This document shows positions 20,184 through 31,848 of a DNA stretch of 64,000 nucleotides, in pieces. The position numbers and the translations under genes were made by a program. This DNA comes from Ophiosphaerella korrae. Lineage: Eukaryota; Ascomycota; Dothideomycetes; Pleosporales; Phaeosphaeriaceae. The stretch spans positions 1-64,000 of the forward strand of contig JALNQF010000074.1 in NCBI GenBank assembly GCA_028456385.1, written 5' to 3'. Below the pieces are notes generated by a model, which saw only the letters and a list, made by a program, of their open reading frames with translations, was not told where the DNA came from and ran no database searches. How positions within the stretch are numbered: the first letter of the stretch is position 1; every line of letters starts with the position of its first letter.

Positions 20184-22838
20184 ATGACCATGGCGACCCT
20201 GGAAGCAAAGGTCAAGAGCGTACTCTCCGGCGACACCGTTATCCTCCACAACATCAACAACCCCAAGCAGGAGCGTACGCTGAGCCTGGCCTTTGTCTCT
20301 GCCCCCCGCCTGAGGCGCGAGGGCGACGAGCCGTTTGCCTTCGAGTCACGCGATTACCTCCGCCGCCTGCTGGTGGGCAAGGTGGTGCGCTTCCAAGTGC
20401 TGTACAAGATCCCCACCGGGGCCAACCGCGAGTACGGCCTCATTGTGCTACCCAACCGCGTCCTGCTGCCCGAGACGGCGGTGGCGGAGGGCTGGCTGAA
20501 GCTGCGCGACGACGCCAGCCGCAAGGAGGACTCGGAAGAGGCGGGACAGCTGCTGGAACGGCTGCAGGCAGTTGAGGCACGCGCGAGGGCTGAGTCTAAG
20601 GGCGTGTGGGCCGAGTCGGGCGGCCGTATCCAGACGATATCAGAATTGGGCGACGCGCAGAAGTGGGTAGACGCACACAAAGGCCAGGAGCTGGACGCGA
20701 TTGTCGAAAAGGTGCTCTCGGGTGACCGTCTAATTGTGCGCTTCCTGCTCTCACCCACGGAGCATGTGCAAACCATGGTCCTCCTCGCCGGCATTCGCGC
20801 TCCTGCGACCAAGCGAACCAACCCCTCAGACGGAAAGGAGCAACCCGCCGAGCCATACGGCGATGAAGCCCACCAGTTTGTCGAGGCTCGTCTGCTGCAG
20901 CGCAGCGCCACCGTCACCGTCCTCGGCATCACCCCCAACGGCCAGCTTGTCGCCGACGTCAAGCACCCCACCCAGGGCAGTATTGCCCCTTTCCTTCTCA
21001 AGGCAGGCCTCGCAAAGTGCACCGACCACCATACCACTTTGCTCGGCCAGCAAATGGGCGTGCTGAGACTGGCTGAGAAGGCGGCCAGGGACAGCAAGCA
21101 AGGCCTCTTCCAGGGCCATGTTGCACCCAAGGCCAACGCTGCAGGCGAGGCCGAGGCCGTCGTCAGCAGGGTCCAGAGTGCCGACACCCTCTTTCTACGG
21201 AACAAGGCCGGGGCAGAGAAGCGCATCAACCTTAGTAGTGTGCGCCAGCCCAAGCCAACAGACCCGAAGCAGGCGCCTTGGGTCCCAGAGGCAAAGGAGT
21301 TTCTCCGCAAGAAGCTCATCGGCAAGCACGTCAAGTTCCATATCGATGGCAAGCGCCCGGCAACCGAAGGCTACGACGAACGCGAAATGGCCACGGTCAC
21401 CCTCCAGAGCAAGAACATCGGCCTTCTCTTGGTCGAGAACGGCATGGCCACAGTTATCCGCCATCGACAAGACGACACAGACCGTAGCCCCATCTACGAT
21501 GACTTGCTGCTCGCAGAGCAACTCGCCCAAGATGGGCAGAAGGGCCTGTGGTCGCCGAAAACGCCCTCCACAAAGCAATATGTTGATTACTCCGAGTCAC
21601 TAGAAAAGGCCAAGCGCCAACTCTCCTTACTATCCCGCCAGCGCAAAATACCCGCAGTCGTCGATTTTGTCAAGTCAGGCTCGCGCTTCACCGTTTTGGT
21701 ACCGCGCGAGAACTCCAAGCTCACCTTCGTCCTCTCGGGCATTCGCGCGCCTCGATCAGCAAGAAACGACACGGATAAGGGCGAACCCTTCGGCAAGGAA
21801 GCCCATGAATTTGCTAATAAGCGATGCCAGCAGCGAGATGTTGAGATTGATGTAGAAGACTGCGACAAGGTTGGTGGCTTCATTGGCACTCTATATATCA
21901 ATCGTGAAAACTTCGCCAAGACCTTGGTCGAAGAGGGCCTCGCATCTGTCCACGCTTACTCAGCAGAGAAAGCAGGTAACGCTAACGAGCTTTTCGCTGC
22001 AGAGCAAAGGGCCAAGGATGCACGCAAAGGGTTATGGCACGACTACGATCCATCCCAGGACGAAGATGCAGAGGAGACCACAGCCGTTGCCACCGAGACC
22101 TCCAACGAGGACGCGGCAGCATCAAGGCGCAAAGATTACCGCGATGTCATTGTCACCCATGTCGAGGAGTCTGGCAAGCTCAAATTCCAAGAGATTGGCG
22201 TAGGTACCGCTGCCCTAACATCGCTCATGAATGCCTTTAGCAAGTTCCATCTCAACCCGGCCAATTCGGCAGGTGTACCCAACCCAAAGACTGGCGAATT
22301 TGTGGCCGCCAAGTTCACCGCTGATGATCAGTGGTATCGAGCCCGTATTCGACGCAACGATCGTGAAGCAAAGAAAGCCGAGGTCATATATGTCGACTTT
22401 GGAAATTCTGAGACCATCCCGTGGTCACGACTACGCCCATTGTCACAAACAGAGTTCTTACCCGCCAAACTGAAACCGCAGGCTCAGGAGGCTCAGTTAT
22501 CCTTCGTCCAGTTACCCCAGAACCCAGAGTATTTATCCGATGCCGTGAACTTCATTTCACAAGAAACCGCAGATCGTCAACTCGTCGCCAATGTTGATCA
22601 AGCAGACAAAGACGGATCACTCTGGGTCACCTTGTTTGACCCCAAATCAAGCAAGTCTGCGTCCGATAGTATCAACGCAGATGTTATTGATCAGGGCCTT
22701 GCCATGGTTCCCAAGAAGTTAAAGTCATGGGAACGCAACGCCGACGACGTCTTGGCCGCACTCAAGAAGAAGCAAGATGTGGCTAAAGAAGACAGGAGGG
22801 GCCAATGGGAGTATGGCGATTTGACAGAGGATGACTAA
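20184..22838 (+). CDS. SND1: Tudor staphylococcal nuclease (Tudor-SN / SND1 homologue)
   Basis: 884 residues, no intron. The family acts in RNA metabolism, stress granules and small-RNA pathways. Four tandem staphylococcal-nuclease-like folds are visible, each opening with a V-x-SGD/A-x-L/V pattern: about residues 7 (KVKSVLSGDTVIL), 175 (VEKVLSGDRLIV), 320 (VVSRVQSADTLFL) and 490 (VVDFVKSGSRFTVL). A Tudor domain follows at about 700-760 (FTADDQWYRARI...VIYVDFGNSE) embedded in a fifth, split SN fold. The length and domain order are those of the family. ATG 20184 is the first; a second in-frame ATG six bases later has the better context (ACCATGG), so either may be used. Nuclease residues are degenerate in parts, as is common. 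Confidence 0.95.
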   Translation: MTMATLEAKVKSVLSGDTVILHNINNPKQERTLSLAFVSAPRLRREGDEPFAFESRDYLRRLLVGKVVRFQVLYKIPTGANREYGLIVLPNRVLLPETAVAEGWLKLRDDASRKEDSEEAGQLLERLQAVEARARAESKGVWAESGGRIQTISELGDAQKWVDAHKGQELDAIVEKVLSGDRLIVRFLLSPTEHVQTMVLLAGIRAPATKRTNPSDGKEQPAEPYGDEAHQFVEARLLQRSATVTVLGITPNGQLVADVKHPTQGSIAPFLLKAGLAKCTDHHTTLLGQQMGVLRLAEKAARDSKQGLFQGHVAPKANAAGEAEAVVSRVQSADTLFLRNKAGAEKRINLSSVRQPKPTDPKQAPWVPEAKEFLRKKLIGKHVKFHIDGKRPATEGYDEREMATVTLQSKNIGLLLVENGMATVIRHRQDDTDRSPIYDDLLLAEQLAQDGQKGLWSPKTPSTKQYVDYSESLEKAKRQLSLLSRQRKIPAVVDFVKSGSRFTVLVPRENSKLTFVLSGIRAPRSARNDTDKGEPFGKEAHEFANKRCQQRDVEIDVEDCDKVGGFIGTLYINRENFAKTLVEEGLASVHAYSAEKAGNANELFAAEQRAKDARKGLWHDYDPSQDEDAEETTAVATETSNEDAAASRRKDYRDVIVTHVEESGKLKFQEIGVGTAALTSLMNAFSKFHLNPANSAGVPNPKTGEFVAAKFTADDQWYRARIRRNDREAKKAEVIYVDFGNSETIPWSRLRPLSQTEFLPAKLKPQAQEAQLSFVQLPQNPEYLSDAVNFISQETADRQLVANVDQADKDGSLWVTLFDPKSSKSASDSINADVIDQGLAMVPKKLKSWERNADDVLAALKKKQDVAKEDRRGQWEYGDLTEDD

Positions 22839-23947
22839 ATGGCCTAGAAAAATGGTGTAGGATTGCATGTGTAAGCACAGCGGAAGATTGTGTAGGAATT
22901 ATCATGAAACATTTCTTGCTGAAGCGGCATTTCTCCTCATAGCATATCAAATAGCCAAACCAAGGCCAATTACATTCAGCAAGGCCACAAGCGAATGAAT
23001 CTGCAGGTAGCTTTGTTGCCAAACCAAGGAATCTTGCAAGTCTAAAGTGCTTCGCAATCTCGTGCCAAGTGAGCCCACACTATGAAACCAAGCGCAACCA
23101 AAGAACGGCTCATAATATAATTTTCAACAATAGTCGCACTACGAGGACATGCAGGTGGCCATACGAGATTACTTCATTCCTGCTTTCCCTTCGTTACGTA
23201 ATGGGTAGACAATCAAATCAGTATTTTCGCTGTTGAGTCATTAAAGTAAGGCAATTGAACGTTTATGTCGTTGAACCTAATTTAGAGGACACCTTTGAGA
23301 AACATTGTTCCTCGAGATTAGACACATGAAGAGGATAGTTGGAATGAACAAACGACCTCCCGGTAGCAAGACAGCATCTCGCTATTCCCAGGGCACGGAC
23401 ATCGATTACATTATCATTAATCTCAAAGAATGATGACGATGTCCTGCTACAGCAAAGACGTGCTGGTCGAATCAGTAGTGATGCAGATAGGACCGCCTAT
23501 AGAGACAGTTTGATAAAATCGCAAGAACAAGCACATGAAAAACTCACAATTATACCAACGGAGTGTCCTATTGTGAGCTTCAAAGAAATCAAATTAGAGA
23601 GGACAGCGAGGTAGCAGACGGATGCCTGTGCTCCTAAAGTCTTGTAGGGATGTAAACGTATCACTATCGATGTTAGACATTCATCATGTAAGCATGGTTG
23701 CATCGTTTTTGATATTATGAAGACTTGGAATGTTGACCGTAAGCAAAACACGGTTTTCAAAAAAAAGGCTATATCGGAATCATAATGGGGAAAATGGCAA
23801 GCATCTCGACAAGGTTGAAATGTCATCTACCTCACAACTAAATCAACCCCGTTTTTATTTCGTCAACCCACTAATTTTCTCCCCTTCTACTCACAACACT
23901 TCGCGACATACAAAACAGACACAAGGAAACAAAACATTATACTAAAG
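22839..23947. other. Convergent intergenic, 1.1 kb
   Basis: Lies between the 3' ends of the Tudor-SN gene and the secreted repeat protein. No gene, tRNA or repeat recognised. Confidence 0.6.
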
Positions 23948-25405
23948 TTACAAAGCGCGGGCACGACGCTCGCTGAGGGTCTCACGCTTGCCATATGACT
24001 TGGCAGGAGTTGGTGTAGCCTTGGCAGCATCACCATATCCAGCGTTGTTACCGTTGTAAACCGGGGCAGCGGGAGTTGGGGTAGCCTTGGTATTGTCACC
24101 ATAGGCGTTGTTGCCGTTGTTGTAAACCGGGGCAGCGGGAGTTGGGGTAGCCTTAGCATTGTCACCATAGGTGTTGTTACCGTTGTTGTAGACTGGCTGG
24201 TATGGGGTAGGAGTAGCCTTCTTGTCATCATCGCAAGGAGTGGAAGTGGGCTTGGATGGGACAGAAACTGAAGGCTTGCTGTTATCAGCATAGTTGTTGC
24301 CGTTGTTGTAGATGGGAGTTGATGTGGGCTTGCTGTTATCACCATAAACAGGTACAGCAGGGGTAGAGGTAGGCTTGGTGTTGTCTCCATAAACCGGTAC
24401 AGCAGGGGTAGAAGAACTGTTTGACTTGTTGGGGTAGGATGGGTAGTCATTCACAGGCTTGACCGGGGTGGCGCTAGCCTTGTAGCCGTAGTCGTTGTTG
24501 TAAGTGGGGGTCTTGGTCACGATTGGGGGGTAGTTGTCGCCCTTGGTAGGGGTCTTGGATGGGATGCTGTAAGTGCAGGTATAGGCCTGGTTGGTCTTGG
24601 TGATGGTAACAGTCTTTGGGGGGTAAGTGTAAACACAAGGCTCACCGGCCTTACCGGTTGCTGCAGATCCGTAAACGGTGATGGTCTTAGCTGGGACCGT
24701 GTAAACGCCTGGCTTCTCGTAGACCTTGACCTCCTCCTTGGGCTGACCGTAGGTAGTAGTCTTCTTTTCCTCGGTCCACTTTCCACCTTTGTACTCCTTG
24801 ACAGTGATGGGCTGATCATTGTCGCAGTTTTGACAAAGACCTGGGCCAGTCCAGCCAACCAAGATGTTCTTGCCGATGCTCTTGTACTCAACAACGACGA
24901 TCTTCTCGTAGAGTTCATACCAAACACCGGTCTGGTTCTTAGAACCGACTGGAGTAGAAACAGCACCATATCCGCCAGCGGTTGGGGTGGCAGAGTGAGT
25001 GATGGTCTTCTTCTCTTGGTAGACGGTGATGCAGTCATCGACCTTAGTTACAGTCACGGGCTTCTTGTTGTAGTCCGTGACGACGGTGGAGACGTACTTG
25101 TCTTCACCCCACTTGTCACAGTTCTTGCCATCATAACCCTTAGCAAGGCAGGTTGGATAAGCCTGATGCTGAGAGGTGACGGTGACGGGCGTCTTGCCGT
25201 AGCCGGGCACAACGGTGGTATAGCCATTGCTTCCAACCGTGGTGGAGCAGGGAGTGGCCTTGGCCGGGGGGGCGGAAGACTTCACATCACCATAGGCTCC
25301 GTACGATGGAACGGAAGAAACCTTTGCGGGAGCCGAGCTCGAAGGAGCAACGTTGTAGGCATCATAGGCGGCGGCGGTGGCGGCGAAAAAGATGGAGTAC
25401 TTCAT
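23948..25405 (-). CDS. Secreted Pro/Thr/Asn-rich repeat protein, uncharacterised
   Basis: 485 residues, no intron. It begins MKYSIFFAATAAA-YDA, a short signal peptide with an AAA cleavage context. The middle (about 50-290) has scattered cysteines in pairs (for example CLAKGYDGKNC and GLCQNC) within threonine/valine-rich beta-like sequence. From about 330 to 470 it is built of imperfect repeats of roughly 17-21 residues of the type KATPTPAAPVYNNGNNAYGDN and PTSTPAVPVYGDN, likely O-glycosylated. The C-terminus has one dibasic KR site (YGKRETLSE). It is probably a cell-wall or extracellular protein. No known domain recognised; a surface or adhesion role is only a guess. Confidence 0.85.
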   Translation of the reverse strand: MKYSIFFAATAAAYDAYNVAPSSSAPAKVSSVPSYGAYGDVKSSAPPAKATPCSTTVGSNGYTTVVPGYGKTPVTVTSQHQAYPTCLAKGYDGKNCDKWGEDKYVSTVVTDYNKKPVTVTKVDDCITVYQEKKTITHSATPTAGGYGAVSTPVGSKNQTGVWYELYEKIVVVEYKSIGKNILVGWTGPGLCQNCDNDQPITVKEYKGGKWTEEKKTTTYGQPKEEVKVYEKPGVYTVPAKTITVYGSAATGKAGEPCVYTYPPKTVTITKTNQAYTCTYSIPSKTPTKGDNYPPIVTKTPTYNNDYGYKASATPVKPVNDYPSYPNKSNSSSTPAVPVYGDNTKPTSTPAVPVYGDNSKPTSTPIYNNGNNYADNSKPSVSVPSKPTSTPCDDDKKATPTPYQPVYNNGNNTYGDNAKATPTPAAPVYNNGNNAYGDNTKATPTPAAPVYNGNNAGYGDAAKATPTPAKSYGKRETLSERRARAL

Positions 25406-28400
25406 TTTGTCGAATATTTGTTTATATTATGTATTAGGAATTTCGTTGATAACGATTGACTTGGGTAAGATTTTGAATTAAAGAGATAAAAGAGCGTGGT
25501 CGTCACTGCGAGAGTGCGAAAAGTGTTGTTCCGGTCAAAGTGAAGACTGTGGATGAAGACTGGAAGACAGACATGATGGTCCATATATGCTTTCCCGGAG
25601 ATGAGTTGAGTTGCCCCTGAATACCTAGAGGTTCTGTCCCGTTCGCTAGCTACCACGGCATCTCACTGTGCTGGCACGTTCCATCTGCAGCTACTGGCGA
25701 GCGGAGAGTTTACTAGACCACTTAGAAGGTCGTCATGAGACTGGCCTGCATTACTAGGCGGCAAATTTACGATTCGTGCTTGACGCTACCTCGAGATCGT
25801 ATACCCCAAATATGGGCGCAAATGACCTTGTTCACTCACCAAGTCGTGGTTGATGATTTGAGCGTGGTGTATAGGCCTTTTCCTACCTGCCTAGTCTTCA
25901 GGTTGTGGAGTCCATGCAAACAAGACCTTCTGCTACTGCCCTCCAGCATCCCGTTCATGCACGTTGCATATCCAGATGCTGTCCCGGGTGTGCATTTCTC
26001 CATAGGTAGCAGTTCGCTGGGTCCTCAACTTGGCTCGTGTAATATCTTGCGTGGCGCCCCCAGAGCAAGTTAGCGCGGATCATGTCACCAAATCTGTCTG
26101 GACATCGAGTAACGGCCCACTAGCTTAGGCCGATTTCGTCTGTGACTTCCACATCTAGACCTCCCGTGCTCAGCCATCAATAGCGTCAAAGTTCAGGAGA
26201 AATGCTCTTTCAAGCACCCGCATTCAGCCGCACCGTTGCGTGGCCCTCCTCAAGTGCATAAGTCGTTACCGCCATCTCACAGGCTCGACATAAATTACTC
26301 ACAGCTTCATCTATTCAGCGCAGCATGTCCAGCAGATTGTGCATTTGCTTGGACACGAATCAAGTTGCATGTTGCTCAATGTCAGCTTGCATCGAGAAAT
26401 GATCAGCTCCCCACAGAAACATTGAGCAGTTCTCTGCGAACGCAGTCGATCTCCCCGGGGAGCTAATGACAAGGGGTTCACAATTTGTGTGGCTGCCGCT
26501 TGCATTATTATTGCTCGCCACAACACGGACACTGTTAGAGAACACCCTTGCGCCCTTTCTCCACATGCTTCGTATCGTGCTCTTAGCGAAGACGCTTTGG
26601 GGCTTTTCAACCTACGAAACTATTCTTACAGTAATCGCCATGTTGATCCTTGCCTATGGCTTCTAGCTGACACCAAATAGGTCTTGCATCGGCCAGTCCC
26701 CCACCCAGATCCTGTCCTTTGGTGAGTTTCTTGATGGAAGCCTCGTCATAACAGCAACACGCAGCACCTATCAAGGCCTACATTCGCCGCCCAACAAGTC
26801 AATGGTGCACCAAAACAGTATTTGTAGGAAGTTCTCTATGCTATTACTTATCTTGAGAACGAGAATCTTAAAGACACACAGCACTCATCAAATTGATACA
26901 CCCCTGGTAGTTGCGTTTTATCTGATGAACGACCTTGCAGAAGTAGTTTCTAGCCAGGCTGTTGCTTCTCTAAGGCAAGGAAATAACATCAGTCGCTGCT
27001 AGAAGGTGATTAAGTTAGTACAACTCTACAATTTTAACATGTCAAGCTTTGACTATGTTGCAGGTACGTTCTGTATTCAACAAATAGCCATTCTCTTGCC
27101 TGTTCAAGTTCTCAAGGCTAGAAGACAGGGCACACAAGCACTAGACTGAAGGTCACTCTCTCCCGCCAGTTAAATTTAGCTATTCAAGTCAAGTTTGAGT
27201 TTGGGCTGAATCATGTGTTGTGGTACAGTTGATCTCACTCCTATTTATTTTTTTTCATTTTTTTTTTTCAGAAATGAGAATACTATGAAGGTTATCCCAA
27301 GTGAGTAATTCATCTGCAGATAGGTAGTTGCTCGAAAGGTAGATGATATAGATTCAATAGCGCCTATCATGTTCCTCGATATCATAATACAGTTTTCCGC
27401 CTTTTGAACAAAACGCCTATATATCTCGTGAACAAATCAAAGTAGTTGAAAATACTTACATCTACCTTGACTGGTTGTTCCAACCACAATCTCCGTTATG
27501 CTGACTTCAGTACCTGCTAGCCAGCCCACGCTAGTTTCAAATATTCTCCACAAAGATCCTAACGCACAACATTCGTTGCAGTGGAATGGTTCAAATCCCC
27601 ATATATTACTCAGGATATTCGCTATATATGAGCCCACTTGTCAGCGAACCCTACCCGGAGTGTTCGAAGCCACGGAGAATAAGTCATGCCAAATAGCAAG
27701 TAAAATTATGTCACCGATGCGTAATTATCAAGGTTGAGGGAGTGGCAGCCAACAACCAGCTTGAGTAGATACTAGCTCATGTAATGTCCTACGTATTACA
27801 CTGAGACCTATTTTAGTCTATTTAGCGATGCTACTTTCCGAATGGTGCTCTCTTAGCCATGCAGTACAAAGGAAATTAGAAAGAATTCTCATAAACCCAC
27901 AAAATGTATTTTATGACACACGGCAATGACACTTTTAAAACTCTGCATGATTTGCTTTTCTAAGAGACAACTCTACATTTTCCCATCAGTACCAACCGAA
28001 AAATTAAAGGTGGTACTCTAATGTTACTGGTTATGGAGTGTAGAATAGTGCAAATTCCATTCGGTGAACTGCAGTCTTACAATACTGTTGCGCTTGACGA
28101 GGCTGTTCAAGGTAGATCAATATATACTACCTACCTTCATATTAGCCGACTGTAGTAGCGAAGGGACACGTATAACCACGTATACCGATATAAAGTACTA
28201 GCCCATTCTAAGATTACATGATACTGCAGGTGGTTACGGTGAGCGTACAGCAATTTTGAAAATCTGTTGCCAAGACACTGGTCGAATGTAGCGATCGTTT
28301 TAACGACTCAACGTTGCATAGAGAAAATAGTGTATTTTTTCCGTCTGATTGATTTTTCGATAATTTTTTGGGATTTCAATAACTTGTTGAGAAAGGCTCA

Positions 28401-30294
28401 TCTGCTATCTCCTCTTTAGGTTGACCTGACTAGTCGCCCACGTGGGTCATTATACGCCTAGCAAGAGGTTGTACAAATATTGCATTTTTTTTCTTCAATT
28501 TTGAAATCACACATTCTGTCTTTCCTCACTCCTCACTCCTCACTCTTCCCGGTAGAACAGTTTGGTATGAGCAGGTCTTATTAAATTTGATTGGCTACAG
28601 CAAGTTGGTACACGCCCATGCGCTATTGTAACAGTCTTTAGCTAATACTCCACGGTACGGGCTTTTGATACTTCAGTCATTTCAAATCCAACATAACAAT
28701 TGCGCCTTTGTTTGATGACTGACCTATTATAGAGCTACGTTTATTTATTAGTCTCCGCTTGTTTTCTTTCCCGTCCACGGTTGCAGCTAATACATGCATG
28801 AGCTGGGGAATAATACCCAGAGGAACGATAATCGTTTGAATTTGGCTAACCCTATCATGCGTAATTGCTTGTTAAAAGAGGGTTGAGCAGCAAAGTGACT
28901 AGTTGATACTCTTTGACAAATTTGAAGATTCTCAGCTGGTATGATGCAGAATAAGTATAACCCCCTCAAAGGTTTCTCTACGCATATGGCGAATGAGGGT
29001 ATGCACCAAAGATTCACATAATAGGCTCCAGTAGCACTCAGCTAAATGGTGGGGTGGCCGCTTTTGGCCCATTCCTATAACTAACACCGCCAGGACTGAC
29101 CAACATCGGAACTTGCTATAACTTGACTGCGCTACTCTGCAATCCAATCTGAAGTGGTCGCCTGATCAAGGTCGAGGATCATTGTAGAGCTTCAAAAGGC
29201 CGGGTATTGGACGGGACACATCAAAGCGCACCAAAAAATCTGCGATGCATTTGCTCATGGAGACCCAACATGCTTTCCACATTTCTTACATTCAGCCTAA
29301 CAAGGTGTTGCTCGACTATGCGCATGCTTTGTACTCCGACGCGCAAACATGGTCCTCATATCCATATTGATGCCTTGGAACTTTGGCACAACTATCTCCT
29401 CCTTCCTAAGCTGGCAATGCATTCAAACGCTCCGTCGAAGACAGCACTAACGCGGAGAATAAAGTGAAGCCTTGTGTGGGTCGCTTGCGGCTTGGTATAA
29501 CATTGTAGTAGCGTGCAATGCATGGGTTAAAGGCTGTATAGCGTTGTGTGATTTGGAAGAAGCGTTGCAGGATTGAGCCGTTTGCGGCAAGAACAGCGTT
29601 GTGGGGCTGACCTGGATGGCGGGATCCAACGGCAAGCCGCATGGACGATCTACCGCTGAAACACTGTCCGTCGGGGCTGGGCCTAGTTATTGGTACTACC
29701 TGGGCTGGTCGAGAACGATAATGGACCCTAAAAGTCTACTAGGTTTGATAGTTACAAGTAACCCCAGTTGTAGGTCTGCCAATAGGATATTGTGAAGTGT
29801 CATAATCGTTTTCCTCGCTGTTGGGCTGCAGCTGACGGTCGGCTAAAGAGACGGAAGAACATATTGTGCTGGAATACAGTAGTAGCTCACTAATATTTTG
29901 CGAAGATAAGGTTGTTTGTCTGATAAATCCTGTGCGAGGCCATATTTAAAGTGTTGCCTTTCCTGCTCCTCAGATTTCGGGTCACCATCACGCATAGTAA
30001 CTATTGGACTTGTAAGCGGGAGAACTAAGATATGGTTTCTTTATCTGTAGCTAATAATACAAAAGCAACCAAAGAACTAATCGGCTTATCAAATGCAACA
30101 ACGTAAGATCTCTATACAGAGAGAGAATCAAGGCACAAAACTCCAGGGCCCCAGCCTGCCTAAAGGGGCGACGTTTTGCTCTTGAGCAACCAATACTAGT
30201 CCAAAAAATATGGGGTTTGTTGACACTAATTTTAGGACAAAATATCCATCCAACTAGAGTTGAACAAGAAAGGCAATGCTCAAGACAACACTCA
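25406..30294. other. 4.9-kb gene-poor stretch
   Basis: Only short open frames with no recognisable domains. The first few hundred bases are the promoter of the secreted protein. It includes T-rich tracts (27247-27270) and three tandem 7-bp CCTCACT units (28523-28543). CpA/TpG are not depleted, so it is not a RIPed repeat block. It may hold non-coding RNA or decayed genes that I cannot support. Confidence 0.5.
28523..28543. repeat. Short tandem repeat, three CCTCACT-type units
   Basis: Three consecutive 7-bp units read directly. Confidence 0.8.
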
Positions 30295-31062
30295 CTATGA
30301 TGATGCTGCAGCGACGATCATCATGAACTGTATTGTTCGTCTACGATCGATTTCTTTCTTCAACATCAACAGACAAGTCGCCACAATCAACTCTTCGGTA
30401 ACCCCATCTGACCCATTGATATCCTCGCTCAGTACTAGCTCGCCACCATTGCCTGCACTGCAAAACCTGCTACCAGGTGTCCGAGTCTCTTCATTTCTGA
30501 CCAGCGCGGCAAGCCTCTTATCTCCCAGGCTCAACACAAGCCCGGTACCTTTTCCACCCTTTGCACCAAAACCTAGCCCCCGTTTGTACTCCCAGGTGCA
30601 CATGCGGCCATCAGGAAGGAGAAATGTATGGTTGCGCGAAGTCCACTTCGACATAGTCTTAATCTCCTGTGGTGTTCCTTGAGTCGTATCACGTTGACTT
30701 AAGACTGGATCTCTAGAAGGCCCAAAAAAGTAGGCAGTGCTGATGCGTGATTGTCCATTCGCGTCTATCAGCTCGCAGTTACCCGAGCTTCGCTTGGTGC
30801 GTGTTGATGTATATGCGAGGCTACCGTCTGAGTTATAGACAGTAGTTTCAAGCTCCGAGGGTGGTAGGGGCAAGCGCAGTATTGCGATGCCTCTGGTGTT
30901 GATGTACAAAGATTTGGTTGGGGTGAAAAATACCTCTGAACCTCCGAATGTCGTGCTACTAAGTACAGAGGCTGTATCGGCGATGACGAATTCTTTCTTC
31001 TCCTGATCTGAGACAGACTGTAGATCAACGGTTTGTTTTTCAATGAAAGTGGCAGTCCTCAT
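30295..31062 (-). CDS. Uncharacterised fungal protein (255 aa)
   Basis: An open frame without intron from ATG 31062. It has no signal peptide or membrane segment in the body; the last 30 residues are moderately hydrophobic (ELIVATCLLMLKKEID...FMMIVAAASS). Motifs such as YINTRGIAILRLPLPPSELE, TSRNHTFLLPDGRMCTWEYKRG and LSLGDKRLAALVRNEE suggest a compact beta-rich domain like those of lineage-specific fungal proteins with a tubby/LURP-like fold. That comparison is loose. It is divergent to the nitroreductase at 31849, separated by 786 bp. The long uninterrupted frame and even composition support a real gene. Confidence 0.65.
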   Translation of the reverse strand: MRTATFIEKQTVDLQSVSDQEKKEFVIADTASVLSSTTFGGSEVFFTPTKSLYINTRGIAILRLPLPPSELETTVYNSDGSLAYTSTRTKRSSGNCELIDANGQSRISTAYFFGPSRDPVLSQRDTTQGTPQEIKTMSKWTSRNHTFLLPDGRMCTWEYKRGLGFGAKGGKGTGLVLSLGDKRLAALVRNEETRTPGSRFCSAGNGGELVLSEDINGSDGVTEELIVATCLLMLKKEIDRRRTIQFMMIVAAASS

Positions 31063-31848
31063 GGCTTTTGATCTCTTACAGTAAACGCTGAGATATAATT
31101 TTGTTGAACCTGTGCCAACTGAACTCAGATTCGCCCAAAGCGAGGGCTTTATACCTACCTGTTGACGCCACCGTCAATACCGGTGAGTATGAACGTATGC
31201 ATCAACATCATATTTTTTGACAATGCGAAGTCAGGCTGTCGTGAGGTTGAATCGCTGAGGCTTAGCTTAGTTTACCAACATCGTATCTCGCATTTGACGC
31301 CAATGGCTGTAGCCGTGAGATATCCGATAGGCCTCACTCCAACACACAATATCAAGTAGAGGCAGTGCCATAAAACACATGATTTAATTTGTGCATTACT
31401 TCTTCGTGGACCACAGTGTTTCTGAAACACTGCTTCTTGTCTTTGGTACTCAACTGTGTGAACGACATCGGAATTTCTACTATGCTTCGAATATTGCAGG
31501 GTCAGCTAGCGCTAGCATGCGCATTATTTACTAAGATTCTGATGTCTTAAGTCTAGATTGAAACAGCGATGATGATAAAGCGCAGGTTGAAGTGTGGGTT
31601 GGAGTGCGGAATTGAAGGGCATTCGTTGCGGTATTGATGCCAAAGCAGGCCGGCTTCCGAGTTCGCCGAAGGCTGACAACACAGGCTCTTCCGGCCACAG
31701 AGATGCCGTGGCATTGAGCAATACAAACAACTCTATATTACCAATCACTGCTTCCCGGGCATAAATGTGAAGCAGACTGAATGGGCTAACACTTCTTGTC
31801 TAAATCTGCGAGCGCTGTTGTAACATTGATTATCTAAGGCGTCACGTC
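31063..31848. other. Divergent intergenic region
   Basis: 786 bp between divergent starts; no other feature seen. Confidence 0.5.

Noticed and set aside
23948..25405. Repeat protein as a kexin-processed RiPP precursor
   Set aside because: The repeats are not separated by KR sites; only one dibasic site lies near the C-terminus, and no peptide-modifying enzyme gene is adjacent.
26466..26666. Small hydrophobic ORF as a membrane peptide gene
   Set aside because: 66 codons, no supporting context, no recognisable features; one of several similar chance frames in the gene-poor stretch.
27588..27598. GGTTCAAATCC resembling a tRNA T-loop
   Set aside because: The flanks do not form a T-stem and no acceptor stem or anticodon arm can be drawn.
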